A stretch of DNA of 44,179 bases from an uncultured Chromatiaceae bacterium (GCA_946482615.1 CAMLSF010000009.1:1-44179); one strand, 5' to 3'. Numbered from the stretch's first letter, positions 23,884 to 32,624 are shown. Notes: a model not told the origin generated them from the sequence alone. Translations and numbers: made by a program.

Positions 23884-26337
23884 ATGAAAACAAAACCATG
23901 GTTAATAGCGGCTTTTGTCGCTGCAAGTTTCATCGGTTCTGCTGTTGCTGCCGAACCTCAAACCTATCAGCTCAGTCCTGTCAGTGTCACTGCGCCACAA
24001 AATCCTGCCCATGCACCTTTTACTATGGAGCAAATCATGGCGCACCCGGATTGGTTAGGTCGTCCGGCAGAAGGCGCTTTTTGGGCAGATGACAACAGTC
24101 AGTTGTATTTCCAGCAAAAACGCCAGGGCTCTGAAATTCGTGACTGGTACAGCTTAAAAGCTGAGCAGGGCGCTGTAGCAACGGCTGTGCCTATGGCCGA
24201 CTGGCATTTAATGGGCTCAGCACAGACAGTGTACAGTCAGGACGGTAAATCCCTGGCTTATCTGTTTGAAGGCCATGTTTTTGTTAAACATCAGGGCAAG
24301 CTGACACAAGTCACCCGCAGTTCAACCCGTTATGACCAAGTGCAGTTCTTAGCTGATGGTCGTCTGGTGTTTCGTGCCGGCTGGACTTATCAGGTCCTGG
24401 ATCTGACTACAGGTGCAGTGACTGAACTGGTCAGTTTAAAAAATGCGGATAAACCCGCTGCCCCTAAAGTCGCCGATACGTATCTGGCACAGGAGCAACA
24501 TAAGCTGATTGAGTTTGTTGCCCTGACTCATAAAAACAAAACGGAGCAGTTTGAACAACAACAGCTGCTGGCGGCACAAAATAAGGCGATGGCCACGCCT
24601 GCAGTCTATCTGGATAAAAGCAAAGGTATAGCCTCAGCCAGTTTGTCTCCCAAAGGCGATATGCTGCTGGTTGCTTTGGCTGACAAAAGTGAATGGCGCG
24701 ACAAAACCGACATTATGCCAAACTACATCACGGCCTCAGGCAATATAGCCCCTGAAGAAGTGCGTCGTCGGGTTGCTGATCAAAAACCTCAATCTCATCA
24801 GCTGTTTTTGGTGGATATCAAAACTCAACAGGCCACAGAGCTGAAATACAATACCTTACCTGGTTTTGATGAAGATGTATTAGCCGCGGTAAAAGCTGAA
24901 AACGCCAAAGCCGAGGGCAAAACCTATCAGTCGAAAAAAGCGCCCCGCGCTATTGAGTTGATCAACGACTGGAGCTGGAACCAGTCCGCTATTCAGTGGC
25001 ACGATTCAGGCTCACAGGTCGCTGTAATGCTCAAAGCCTGGGACAACAAAGATCGTTGGCTGGCGACTGTCGATTTTGCTAAAAAGCGTCTGATCAGTCA
25101 GCACCGTTTGCATGACGATGCCTGGATCAACTACAGCTTCAACGATTTTGGCTGGTTAAGCCAAAAAGAAACCTTGTATTACCTGTCAGAAGAATCTGGT
25201 TATGCGCATTTGTATCTAAAACCTGTTCAGGGTGAAGCGAAAAAACTGACAGCCGGTACTTTTGAAGTCAGCAATCCGCAGTTAACAAAAAACGATCAGT
25301 ACCTGTATTTCAAAGGCAATGTCAGCCATCCAGGTATTTATGAAATTTACCGTGTGGCGTTAAGCACTGGTCAACTGGAACAGATGACAGCGTTAAAAGG
25401 CTCAGCTGATTACCGGTTATCGCCGGATGAAAATAAACTACTGCTGACCTGGTCCAACTCTGTCACGCCGCCAGAGTTGTATCTGATGGACAATAAGCCA
25501 AAAACTAAGGTGACCCGCTTAACCTATACAGCCTCTAAGGAGTTGACTGCATTAAATCTGGCTGCGCCACAAGTGGTTGCAGTGCCTTCCAGTCACGGTA
25601 AACAACCGGTGTTCGCCAAACTCTATTTGCCAAAAGATTATCAGCAAGGTGAAAAACGCCGCGCTGTAATTTTTAACCACGGTGCTGGTTATCTGCAAAA
25701 CAGCGATTTGGGCTGGTCTGGTTACTTCCGTGAATACCTGTTCCATAACCTGCTGATCCAAAAAGGTTATGTGGTATTGGATATGGATTACCGTGCATCA
25801 AAAGGTTATGGCCGCGACTGGCGAACCGCCATTTACCGTCAAATGGGTACCCCTGAAACTCAGGATTTAATGGATGGTGTGAAGTACCTGGTCGCCAATG
25901 CTCATGTGGATGAAAAACGCGTCGGCACTTATGGTGGTTCTTACGGTGGCTTTATGACCTTTATGGCGCTTTTCACCCAACCGGATCTGTTTAAAGCCGG
26001 CGCTGCACTTCGTCCTGTCAGTGACTGGGCTTATTACAATCACGGCTATACCTCAAATATCCTGAATACACCGGATCTAGACCCTATAGCTTATCGTCGC
26101 AGCTCGCCGATTTATTTCACTGAAGGTTTAAAAGCGAAGCTGTTGATTAACGCCCCTATGGTCGATGACAACGTATTTTTCCAGGATGTGGTGCGGGTGG
26201 TACAGCGTTTGATTGAACATGAAAATGCGAATTTCGAAACTGCTATTTATCCGGTAGAACCACACGGCTTCCGTCAGCCAAGCAGCTGGCTGGATGAGTA
26301 CAAACGTATCTTGCGTTTATTTGAAGAAGAGTTGTAA
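23884..26337 (+). CDS. Secreted S9-family (DPP-IV-like) peptidase
   Basis: An 817-residue exported serine peptidase. Residues 1 to about 22 form a signal peptide ending AVA before AEP. The beta-propeller spans roughly 45-560 and the alpha/beta-hydrolase domain roughly 575-815. Catalytic residues are Ser686 in GGSYGG, Asp761 in VDDNVFFQD and His794 in EPHG. The VDDNV and GGSYGGF forms place it with DPP-IV/acylaminoacyl-peptidase-like members rather than oligopeptidase B, so it likely trims dipeptides or short peptides in the periplasm. It is unrelated in position to the other S9 enzyme at 269. The ribosome binding site is weak. A short palindrome follows the stop. Confidence 0.92.
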   Translation: MKTKPWLIAAFVAASFIGSAVAAEPQTYQLSPVSVTAPQNPAHAPFTMEQIMAHPDWLGRPAEGAFWADDNSQLYFQQKRQGSEIRDWYSLKAEQGAVATAVPMADWHLMGSAQTVYSQDGKSLAYLFEGHVFVKHQGKLTQVTRSSTRYDQVQFLADGRLVFRAGWTYQVLDLTTGAVTELVSLKNADKPAAPKVADTYLAQEQHKLIEFVALTHKNKTEQFEQQQLLAAQNKAMATPAVYLDKSKGIASASLSPKGDMLLVALADKSEWRDKTDIMPNYITASGNIAPEEVRRRVADQKPQSHQLFLVDIKTQQATELKYNTLPGFDEDVLAAVKAENAKAEGKTYQSKKAPRAIELINDWSWNQSAIQWHDSGSQVAVMLKAWDNKDRWLATVDFAKKRLISQHRLHDDAWINYSFNDFGWLSQKETLYYLSEESGYAHLYLKPVQGEAKKLTAGTFEVSNPQLTKNDQYLYFKGNVSHPGIYEIYRVALSTGQLEQMTALKGSADYRLSPDENKLLLTWSNSVTPPELYLMDNKPKTKVTRLTYTASKELTALNLAAPQVVAVPSSHGKQPVFAKLYLPKDYQQGEKRRAVIFNHGAGYLQNSDLGWSGYFREYLFHNLLIQKGYVVLDMDYRASKGYGRDWRTAIYRQMGTPETQDLMDGVKYLVANAHVDEKRVGTYGGSYGGFMTFMALFTQPDLFKAGAALRPVSDWAYYNHGYTSNILNTPDLDPIAYRRSSPIYFTEGLKAKLLINAPMVDDNVFFQDVVRVVQRLIEHENANFETAIYPVEPHGFRQPSSWLDEYKRILRLFEEEL

Positions 26338-26344
26338 ACCAATC

Positions 26345-26370
26345 AGGGTCAGAGCCAAGGCTCTGACCTT
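26345..26370. repeat. GGGTCAGAGCC palindrome, REP-like or transcript-end hairpin
   Basis: GGTCAGAGCC (26347-26356) and GGCTCTGACC (26359-26368) are perfect arms with an AA spacer. One more G-T and one A-T pair extend the stem to 26345-26370. It fills the gap between two converging genes and overlaps the rluA stop codon (26369-26371). There is no T tract on either side. The arms are the same as in the palindrome at 43999-44022. Confidence 0.75.
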
Positions 26371-27028
26371 ACTCAAAGTCCGGTTCAAGCTCAAAGCGCA
26401 ATAATTGTGACGAGTAGGGCTGGTACACTTCTAAACACAACGCCTGCAATAATAAACGTGGTGCTGCTGCATAAGCTTCATCATGGGCATAAAAAGCATC
26501 ACCTAAAATGGGATGCCCCAGACTTTGCATATGCACCCGTAATTGATGGGAGCGTCCTGTCACAGGGCGGAGTTCAACTAAACTGCTTTGGCCATCATAA
26601 CTTAAGCGCTGAAAATAGGTGAGTGCCGCTTTACCAGTTTTCTGACAGATTTTTTGCAGCGGCGGCTGAGCTGGATCTGCTATCAAAGGCGCATTGACCA
26701 TACCTTGTTCGGCAATTTCTCCCCAGACCCTGGCGCGATAGATTTTTTTCACAGAGCGTGAGGCAAATTGTTGTTTTAACGCGGCTTCAGCCTTACGGCG
26801 CAGCGCAAATACCACTAAACCTGAGGTACTCATATCAAGGCGATGCACCAGCTGAGCTAACGGAAACTGTTGTTGCACCCGGCTTAACAGGCAGTCCTGC
26901 ATCTCTTCGCTGCGGCCCGGATTCGTTAATAAACCACTGGGTTTATTCACCACCAGAATGTCTTTGTCCAGATACAGGATATCCAGCAGGGGATCTGCTG
27001 GTGGATTATATACAAAAGGCCTTTGCAT
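26369..27028 (-). CDS. rluA: RluA-family pseudouridine synthase
   Basis: A 219-residue enzyme that converts uridine to pseudouridine in RNA. In E. coli RluA modifies 23S rRNA U746 and tRNA U32. The catalytic Asp65 lies in HRLDMSTSG. The N-terminal YNPPADPLLDILY matches E. coli RluA (YNPPQEPWL), as do KPSGLL, the KIYRARVWG segment, PVTGRSHQLRVHM and HPILGDAFYA. Among the two RluA-type genes here this one is the better RluA orthologue. It is divergent from the second copy with 105 bp between starts. Confidence 0.88.
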   Translation of the reverse strand: MQRPFVYNPPADPLLDILYLDKDILVVNKPSGLLTNPGRSEEMQDCLLSRVQQQFPLAQLVHRLDMSTSGLVVFALRRKAEAALKQQFASRSVKKIYRARVWGEIAEQGMVNAPLIADPAQPPLQKICQKTGKAALTYFQRLSYDGQSSLVELRPVTGRSHQLRVHMQSLGHPILGDAFYAHDEAYAAAPRLLLQALCLEVYQPYSSQLLRFELEPDFE

Positions 27029-27133
27029 CCACTTACTCTTATTTATACAAATAGTTAGTTCAGATATAGCTACTGCTGTTACAGCCCTAATTCTGGCATA
27101 CTAGCGCTAACTTTGTATCTAGTTATTTAGGTC

Positions 27134-27820
27134 ATGAAAACTGTGATTGATGATTTGGCGGTTTTACCCGCCACAAAACAAGCCTGGACTTTGTTGTATC
27201 AGGATGAATTCCTGCTGGTGGTGAATAAACCTGCCCATTTACTGACAGTGCCTGGCCGTCATCCACAAAATCAGGATTGCCTGATCAGCCGCGTTCAGCA
27301 AGAGTTTCCTTCTGCGTCTGTGGTGCATCGGCTGGATTACGATACCTCGGGTTTACTGGTGTTGCCTTTAACCAAAAATGCTTTGTCGACCATCAGCAAG
27401 GAGTTTCAAAGCAGGGGCACAAAAAAAATCTATCAGGCCGTCGTCTCTGGCGTGCCGGAGCCTTTAAGCGGCACTGTAGATAAAGCCATAGCCGCAGATC
27501 CGGACAACAGGCCTTTATATAAAATAAGTCCGGATGGAAAAGCCTCGGTCACGCACTATCAGGTGCTGGAGTTGTTGCCTGAACATCAGGCGTCCTTAGT
27601 GCAGTTAGAGCCTGTGACAGGGCGCTCACATCAGTTGCGGTTGCATATGCAAAGTATAGGGCATGCGATTTTAGGGGATCCTTTTTACGCAAGCCCGGCA
27701 CAGCAGCAACAAAGTAGTCGTTTGTTATTGCATGCGGCTGAACTGGAGTTTACTCATCCGCATAGTGGTGAGCTGATGCATTTTAAGGCTGAAGCTGACT
27801 TTCTGCAGGCTTTGCGCTAA
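27134..27820 (+). CDS. Second RluA-type pseudouridine synthase (paralogue)
   Basis: A 228-residue protein with the same fold and motifs: VVNKPAHLLTVPGR, HRLDYDTSG with catalytic Asp68, KKIYQAVV, PVTGRSHQLRLHM and HAILGDPFYA. It lacks an S4 domain. It is clearly homologous to its divergent neighbour but differs at the N-terminus and in the catalytic-loop residues (HRLDYDT versus HRLDMST). The RNA target is therefore probably different and cannot be named. Its 3' end overlaps the rhombosortase gene by 38 bp, tail to tail. AGGT lies very close to the ATG. Confidence 0.86.
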   Translation: MKTVIDDLAVLPATKQAWTLLYQDEFLLVVNKPAHLLTVPGRHPQNQDCLISRVQQEFPSASVVHRLDYDTSGLLVLPLTKNALSTISKEFQSRGTKKIYQAVVSGVPEPLSGTVDKAIAADPDNRPLYKISPDGKASVTHYQVLELLPEHQASLVQLEPVTGRSHQLRLHMQSIGHAILGDPFYASPAQQQQSSRLLLHAAELEFTHPHSGELMHFKAEADFLQALR

Positions 27821-28382
27821 CCCGACAGACAAATACAACCCCAAGCAGCAGACCACAAATTACGCCATACAAATGCGCATCTATGGCTACATTGGCATCA
27901 ATCAAAGCGGCCAGTTCTGCATCCGGGCCTTGCCATTGCTCGTACGTTACTTTGGCGATCACGCCCAATAAAATCAGCCAGCCGGACTGAATTTTGTGTT
28001 TAATATCAAGCAAAGCACCAGTGGTGATAAAACAATGCAACCAGCCGGATAAACCGACATAAATCTGAATGTCAGGGCTAAACAGATACAAAAGGACACT
28101 GATAGCAACACAGCCAGAGACAAGCAGTAAGGCCAAAGATTTCAGGTTGTAATACAGCTGATGCAGCATCAGCATCAACAGCAAAGCGCCCAGATTCATC
28201 ACTAAATGCCAATGGTTACTATGCAGAAAATGTCCTGTCAACGCGCGCCAGAGCTGGTCTGGTTCAGCTCTGTGATATTCCAGTACAGAGCGGAAGCTTT
28301 CCGGTAACAGATGCAACAGCACCAGCAAAGCTACAAAAATCAGCATGCCCCATTGCAGGGCAGAAAAAGCACGAAGATTCAT
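27783..28382 (-). CDS. rrtA: Rhombosortase (rhomboid-family intramembrane serine protease)
   Basis: A 199-residue membrane protease with about six helices. The catalytic Ser112 lies in GLSGWLH and the catalytic His170 in AHLYG. HFLHSNHWHLVMNLGAL is the typical rhomboid loop and helix 2 segment. The short length and GLSG/AHLYG arrangement fit rhombosortases, which process proteins with a C-terminal GlyGly-CTERM tail, for example secreted proteases. The open frame runs much further upstream (28661) but overlaps the divergent ggt gene, so I place the start at ATG 28382, or GTG 28385. AGGTGG lies upstream. No GlyGly-CTERM substrate is encoded in the window. Confidence 0.75.
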   Translation of the reverse strand: MNLRAFSALQWGMLIFVALLVLLHLLPESFRSVLEYHRAEPDQLWRALTGHFLHSNHWHLVMNLGALLLMLMLHQLYYNLKSLALLLVSGCVAISVLLYLFSPDIQIYVGLSGWLHCFITTGALLDIKHKIQSGWLILLGVIAKVTYEQWQGPDAELAALIDANVAIDAHLYGVICGLLLGVVFVCRVSAKPAESQLQP

Positions 28383-28530
28383 CACTAGTTTAACCACCTG
28401 AATTAAATTGCTGCTATGCAAAAGCATTCGTCGCTTCAGGTCAAGGCTTTTAACGTGAAAAACTGGTTCAGTCATTGATCCAACTGGCCCGACTAGGTAA
28501 GGTAAGAGGCTGTCGTAAGTAGGAAAAACA

Positions 28531-30267
28531 ATGATCATTACAAAGTTCAAACTCCGGGCTCTGACAGCAGCATTGCTGTTTAGCAGTTCTACTTTATTGG
28601 CCGCTGTTACCGATCCCGAAGCCACTACGGGTATAGAACAGAAACAACTGGCCACGGCCAAACATTATATGGCATCTGCAGCAAATCCTTTGGCAGTGAA
28701 AGCCGGTGAGCAAATTCTGGCCAAAGGTGGCAGTGCTGTGGATGCGGCGATCGCCATGCAACTGGTGCTGGGGCTGGTGGAGCCACAAAGCTCAGGTATA
28801 GGCGGTGGTTTGTTTTTGCTGCACTGGGATAAACAAAAAGCCAGTCTGACCTCTGTGGATGGCCGGGAAACTGCGCCTGCCGCTGCCGGACCGGATTTAT
28901 TTGTTTATCAGGGCAAGCTGATGAGCTGGCGTGAAGCTTTTGTTGGCGGCAAATCTGTAGGTGTGCCCGGGGTGATCAAAGCATTGGAGTTGGCGCACCA
29001 ACAGCATGGAGTATTGCGCTGGGCAGAACTGTTTGCACCTGCTATACAAATTGCTGAGCAGGGTTTTGTCGTCTCGCCCCGTTTAGCGGGTTTACTCAAA
29101 GCCAACTGGAATCCGGGGCTGGATAAGTTTGCATCAAGTGCAGCCTATTTCAAAACAGAAGGTCAGTGGTTGCCAGCAGGTTTTGTCCGTAAAAACCAGG
29201 CCTATGCCGCTTTACTGCAAAAGATTGCCAAAGAAGGTAGCAAGGCATTTTATCAGGGGGATAATGCCAAAGCTTTGGTTGCTGCAGTGCAGCAGGCTCC
29301 TGTTAATGCAGGTCAAATCAGCCTTGCTGATTTGACGGCCTACCAACCTAAGCCAAGGGAGCCACTTTGTATCCCTTACCGCCAGTTTAAAATATGCAGT
29401 ATGGCACCACCGAGTTCAGGTGGTTTAGCTGTATTACAGATGATGGGGATGCTGGCCTATCAGCCACTGGCACAACTGAAACCTAATTCAGTTGAAGCTA
29501 TTCATTTGATCAGTCAGGCGGGTAAACTGGCTTTTGCCGATCGGGAACGTTTTGCGGCTGATCCGGACTTTGTCAAAGTACCGGTTCAGGGCTTGTTAGC
29601 ACCTGATTATCTGAAACAACGAGCTGCCTTATTAACAGCGCCTGAAAGCGCGCCAGCTGTGGCTGGTAAACCTGAAGGTGCTGAACCTCTGGCGTCTGGC
29701 CAGGCTATAGAATTTGCCAATACCAGTCATTTATCCGTAGTCGACAGCAAAGGCAATGCGGTCAGTATGACCACCAGTATTGAAAACGCCTTTGGCTCAG
29801 GAATATTTGTCAATGGTTATCTGCTGAATAACCAGCTGACGGATTTTTCGTTGCAGGCCAAAGTGGATGGTTATTGGGTCGCCAACAGAGTCGAAGTCAG
29901 GAAAAGACCCCGTTCTTCAATGGCTCCTATGATGGTGTTTGATAAAGACGGCACTCTGCTTTACATCACAGGTTCCCCCGGAGGCAGTCGTATTATCAAT
30001 TATGTGGCGCAAAACTTAGTGGCTGTGCTGGACTGGAACCTGGATGTGCAACAAGCCGCCAATTTACCGCGTTTTAGCCACAGAAATGATGGATTGGTGC
30101 TGGAACAAAACACCAACTTAAGTCAGTTAGTGCCGGCTTTGCTGGAGCTGGGTTATCAGCCCAAATTGGCAGATTTAAACAGTGGTATTCATGCGATTAA
30201 AATCACAAAAGACCGCCTGGAAGGCGCAGCCGATCCAAGGCGTGAAGGCATAGCAGCCGGTCATTAA
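28531..30267 (+). CDS. ggt: Gamma-glutamyltransferase
   Basis: A 578-residue periplasmic N-terminal-nucleophile enzyme that removes or transfers the gamma-glutamyl group of glutathione. Residues 1 to about 25 form a signal peptide. The precursor is expected to cleave itself before Thr398 (in NTSHLSVVD), giving a large and a small subunit. Other active-site segments are the early GGSAVDAAIA and IGGGLFLLHW, LNNQLTDFS, and ITGSPGGSRI. AGGA sits six bases before the ATG. The next gene starts 22 bp after the stop, so both are likely one operon. Confidence 0.95.
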   Translation: MIITKFKLRALTAALLFSSSTLLAAVTDPEATTGIEQKQLATAKHYMASAANPLAVKAGEQILAKGGSAVDAAIAMQLVLGLVEPQSSGIGGGLFLLHWDKQKASLTSVDGRETAPAAAGPDLFVYQGKLMSWREAFVGGKSVGVPGVIKALELAHQQHGVLRWAELFAPAIQIAEQGFVVSPRLAGLLKANWNPGLDKFASSAAYFKTEGQWLPAGFVRKNQAYAALLQKIAKEGSKAFYQGDNAKALVAAVQQAPVNAGQISLADLTAYQPKPREPLCIPYRQFKICSMAPPSSGGLAVLQMMGMLAYQPLAQLKPNSVEAIHLISQAGKLAFADRERFAADPDFVKVPVQGLLAPDYLKQRAALLTAPESAPAVAGKPEGAEPLASGQAIEFANTSHLSVVDSKGNAVSMTTSIENAFGSGIFVNGYLLNNQLTDFSLQAKVDGYWVANRVEVRKRPRSSMAPMMVFDKDGTLLYITGSPGGSRIINYVAQNLVAVLDWNLDVQQAANLPRFSHRNDGLVLEQNTNLSQLVPALLELGYQPKLADLNSGIHAIKITKDRLEGAADPRREGIAAGH

Positions 30268-30289
30268 AGCAACAAAATCAGGACAACAG

Positions 30290-31021
30290 ATGAGTATTGA
30301 CGTAACAACGGAGCAGGGCATATTAACCCTGACTCTGAACAGACCAGATAAAAAAAATGCGCTGAACAAGCAAATGTACCAGCAATTGGTAACGCAGCTG
30401 CAGCAGGCGGCAGAAAACGATGCGGTCAAAGTGGTCCTGCTGCAAGGCTCTGCAGAGTGTTTTTCGTCAGGCAATGATTTAGCCGATTTCTTGCAAAGTG
30501 GTGATCTCAACGATACACATCCGACTGTGATGTTTTTGTATGAAATGGCGAAGTTTCCAAAACCTGTAGTAGCTGCTGTTGCTGGTCTGGCTATAGGTAT
30601 TGGCACTACAGTGCTGCTGCATTGTGATTTAGTCTACAGCACAGCGGATTGCCGTTTTCAGTTGCCTTTTACCCAACTGGGCTTATGTCCTGAGGCGGGC
30701 TCGAGTCTGTTGTTGCCTTTGCTGATTGGTCATCAGCGTGCCAGCAGTCTGTTATTGTTATCAGAAGCAATAGATGGCAACGAAGCCTGGCGTATGGGGA
30801 TAGTGAATCAACTGGTGGCGAAAGAAGAGTTGCTGGAATTTGCCTTGACTAAGGCGAAAAAGCTGGCCGCTTTGCCGGCTGATGCGGTGCAAAGCAGTAA
30901 AAAGCTGATGAAAAGTGGCAGTGCAGTACAACAGGCTATAGGTTTGGAGTTGGTGGATTTTAGTCGTTTATTAAAAGGACCAGATTGCCAGCGGGTGATA
31001 CAGCAGTTTTTTAAAGGTTGA
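30290..31021 (+). CDS. Enoyl-CoA hydratase/isomerase-family (crotonase) protein
   Basis: A 243-residue crotonase. The oxyanion-hole segments are FSSGNDLADF and AGLAIGIGTT. CPEAGSSLLLP supplies a glutamate typical of delta3-delta2 enoyl-CoA isomerase-like members. The two glutamates used by true hydratases, in the GGCELA- and PEI-type positions, are replaced (GIGTT, PFTQ). This favours an isomerase-like activity on unsaturated acyl-CoAs rather than hydration. The residue alignment is from memory. It lies 22 bp after ggt with AGGA before the ATG, and the pairing with ggt has no obvious metabolic logic. Confidence 0.85.
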   Translation: MSIDVTTEQGILTLTLNRPDKKNALNKQMYQQLVTQLQQAAENDAVKVVLLQGSAECFSSGNDLADFLQSGDLNDTHPTVMFLYEMAKFPKPVVAAVAGLAIGIGTTVLLHCDLVYSTADCRFQLPFTQLGLCPEAGSSLLLPLLIGHQRASSLLLLSEAIDGNEAWRMGIVNQLVAKEELLEFALTKAKKLAALPADAVQSSKKLMKSGSAVQQAIGLELVDFSRLLKGPDCQRVIQQFFKG

Positions 31022-31045
31022 CCCTCACCATAGCCAAAAACCCGG

Positions 31046-31066
31046 GGGCGGGGGTTATTCCCGCCC
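31046..31066. terminator. GC-rich hairpin between converging genes
   Basis: GGGCGGG (31046-31052) pairs with CCCGCCC (31060-31066) around GGTTATT. It is very stable but lacks a T tract, so it is a possible transcript end or 3'-end stabiliser. Confidence 0.45.
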
Positions 31067-31080
31067 GTGCTGAATTTCTA

Positions 31081-31539
31081 TCAAACCTCAGTTCTGGAAT
31101 AAGGATTAGGCTTTACCCCTTCCACCAGCCAGCGGCCATCCTCTTTTACCATTTTGACGATACGTAACTCTATTTTTTTATTACCGTTACTTTTGCCTTC
31201 AAACAGCATAGTGATCTCGGCATGGTTGCCATATTGCTCACGCAGGTTTTTACCTGTACGGTCAATGCTGATATTTACTTCATCAAAACTCATATTGTAC
31301 AAAGTACGCACCACTCCGCGGGTGTTGCCGTAGGCATCCAAAATACGGGCATAGGACTCTGTGCTCAGTGCTTTGGCTCGTTCTAAATCTTTGGTGGTGT
31401 ATAAGGAATGAAAAAACTCACCTGCAGCAAATTCGGGTGAACCTAAATCGGCGTTCACTTTAGGTGTATCTTCAGAGCATGCTAACAACAGCAGTGAAAA
31501 CATCAGCACGAAAAATTTTTGCAATAGCCCAATCTGCAT
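31081..31539 (-). CDS. Lipoprotein with NTF2-like/DUF4878-type domain
   Basis: A 152-residue protein with a lipoprotein signal peptide. The lipobox LLAC places the lipidated Cys at residue 21, followed by Ser-Glu, so outer-membrane sorting is likely. The mature part resembles DUF4878/NTF2-like lipoproteins: an N-terminal helix starting SPEFAAGEFFHSLYTTKDLERA, then a beta-sheet region ending DGRWLVEGVKPNP. The role is unknown. It stands alone, convergent with the crotonase gene. Confidence 0.78.
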   Translation of the reverse strand: MQIGLLQKFFVLMFSLLLLACSEDTPKVNADLGSPEFAAGEFFHSLYTTKDLERAKALSTESYARILDAYGNTRGVVRTLYNMSFDEVNISIDRTGKNLREQYGNHAEITMLFEGKSNGNKKIELRIVKMVKEDGRWLVEGVKPNPYSRTEV

Positions 31540-31670
31540 TAGCTCAATCCATTTAAAAACAATTCAAGCGACAGTGTGATTTTTTTCCGGTCAAAAGTAA
31601 AGAAAACCCTGCTTCAGGCACAATTTCCTTTAACTTTGCAGCAACACTAATGCATTGAACCCTAAGGCAT

Positions 31671-32603
31671 TTAGCTGCGGCTAAAGCGGTTGCGAAAAGC
31701 GCTGGGGCTCAGTCCTGTAATCTGCAGAAAAGCCTTACGAAAGGCGCTGGCGTCTTCATAACCGACCTGAAAGGGCACTTTCCCTACAGGGGTTAAAGGT
31801 TGTTCCAGCAATTCACAGGCCTTTTGAATTCGCAGCCGTTGCAGGTAAAGCGAAGGTTTAAAACCTGTCGCTTTGACAAAACGCCGCAAAAAAGTACGTT
31901 CTGTTAAAAAACAAAAAGACGCCATTCCACCGGCACTGATGGGTTCAGCGTAATGGTGCTGTAAATGCTGCTGCAGCCTGACAATTTGTTTATCGCCATG
32001 ATCCAGCTGTGGCCTGAAACGTTGGTAATATCGTTGTTCGCGCCGCGCCGTATCAATAATCAGATAAGCACCAACAGGATGGATCAGGGCAGGGGAAGCC
32101 AGTTGACCTATCAGTTCCAGCCCTAAGTCAAGCCAGGCCATTAAGCCGCCGCTGCTTAAGATATCGCCATCATTAATCAGGTTTTTTTCTATTTGAAGTT
32201 CCACCCTGGGGTGATGTTTTTTAAACAGCTCTGCCAAATCCCAGTGAGTGGTGATCTGCCGCTGTTGCATCAGCCCTGAGGAAGCCAGAATAAAAGCACC
32301 GGCACAGGCGGAGCAGAGCAGGCTGCCGTTGCTATGGCAAGCTTTTAACCACTGCAGTACCAAAGCGTCGGGCTGCAAATAATAGTCTCCTTCAATGCAA
32401 GGTGGCAGGATAATGGCCTGATAGAATTGCGTACTGGCGGTTAATACAGTATCGGGTGTCAGTTGATGTAATACAAAATGCTCTGGACGGTCTTGTTCTG
32501 CACAGATCCTGTTGCAGATCCCGAGCATTTCATTTAAGCCAAAAACTGCGCTTAACATAGCGCCGGGGTAGCTCAGAATAGCGATATCAATCTCTTTGCG
32601 CAT
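31671..32603 (-). CDS. GlxA-type AraC-family transcriptional regulator
   Basis: A 310-residue regulator. Residues 1 to about 185 form a DJ-1/PfpI-like amidotransferase domain, with a nucleophile-elbow cysteine in SACAGAF. The C-terminal ~100 residues form an AraC double helix-turn-helix, with FLTERTFLRRFVKATGFKP and FQVGYEDASAFRKAF. It is divergent from an isochorismatase-family hydrolase, which it most likely controls. An in-frame TGA lies four bases before the ATG, so this start is the earliest possible. A strong AGGAGG is present but 13 bases away, an unusually long spacing. Confidence 0.9.
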   Translation of the reverse strand: MRKEIDIAILSYPGAMLSAVFGLNEMLGICNRICAEQDRPEHFVLHQLTPDTVLTASTQFYQAIILPPCIEGDYYLQPDALVLQWLKACHSNGSLLCSACAGAFILASSGLMQQRQITTHWDLAELFKKHHPRVELQIEKNLINDGDILSSGGLMAWLDLGLELIGQLASPALIHPVGAYLIIDTARREQRYYQRFRPQLDHGDKQIVRLQQHLQHHYAEPISAGGMASFCFLTERTFLRRFVKATGFKPSLYLQRLRIQKACELLEQPLTPVGKVPFQVGYEDASAFRKAFLQITGLSPSAFRNRFSRS

Positions 32604-32624
32604 TTGTCAGTTTGTGCCTCCTAT

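Noticed and set aside
28383..28661. N-terminal extension of the rhombosortase frame
   Set aside because: It would overlap the divergent ggt signal peptide region and carries no homology. The rhomboid fold begins at 28382.
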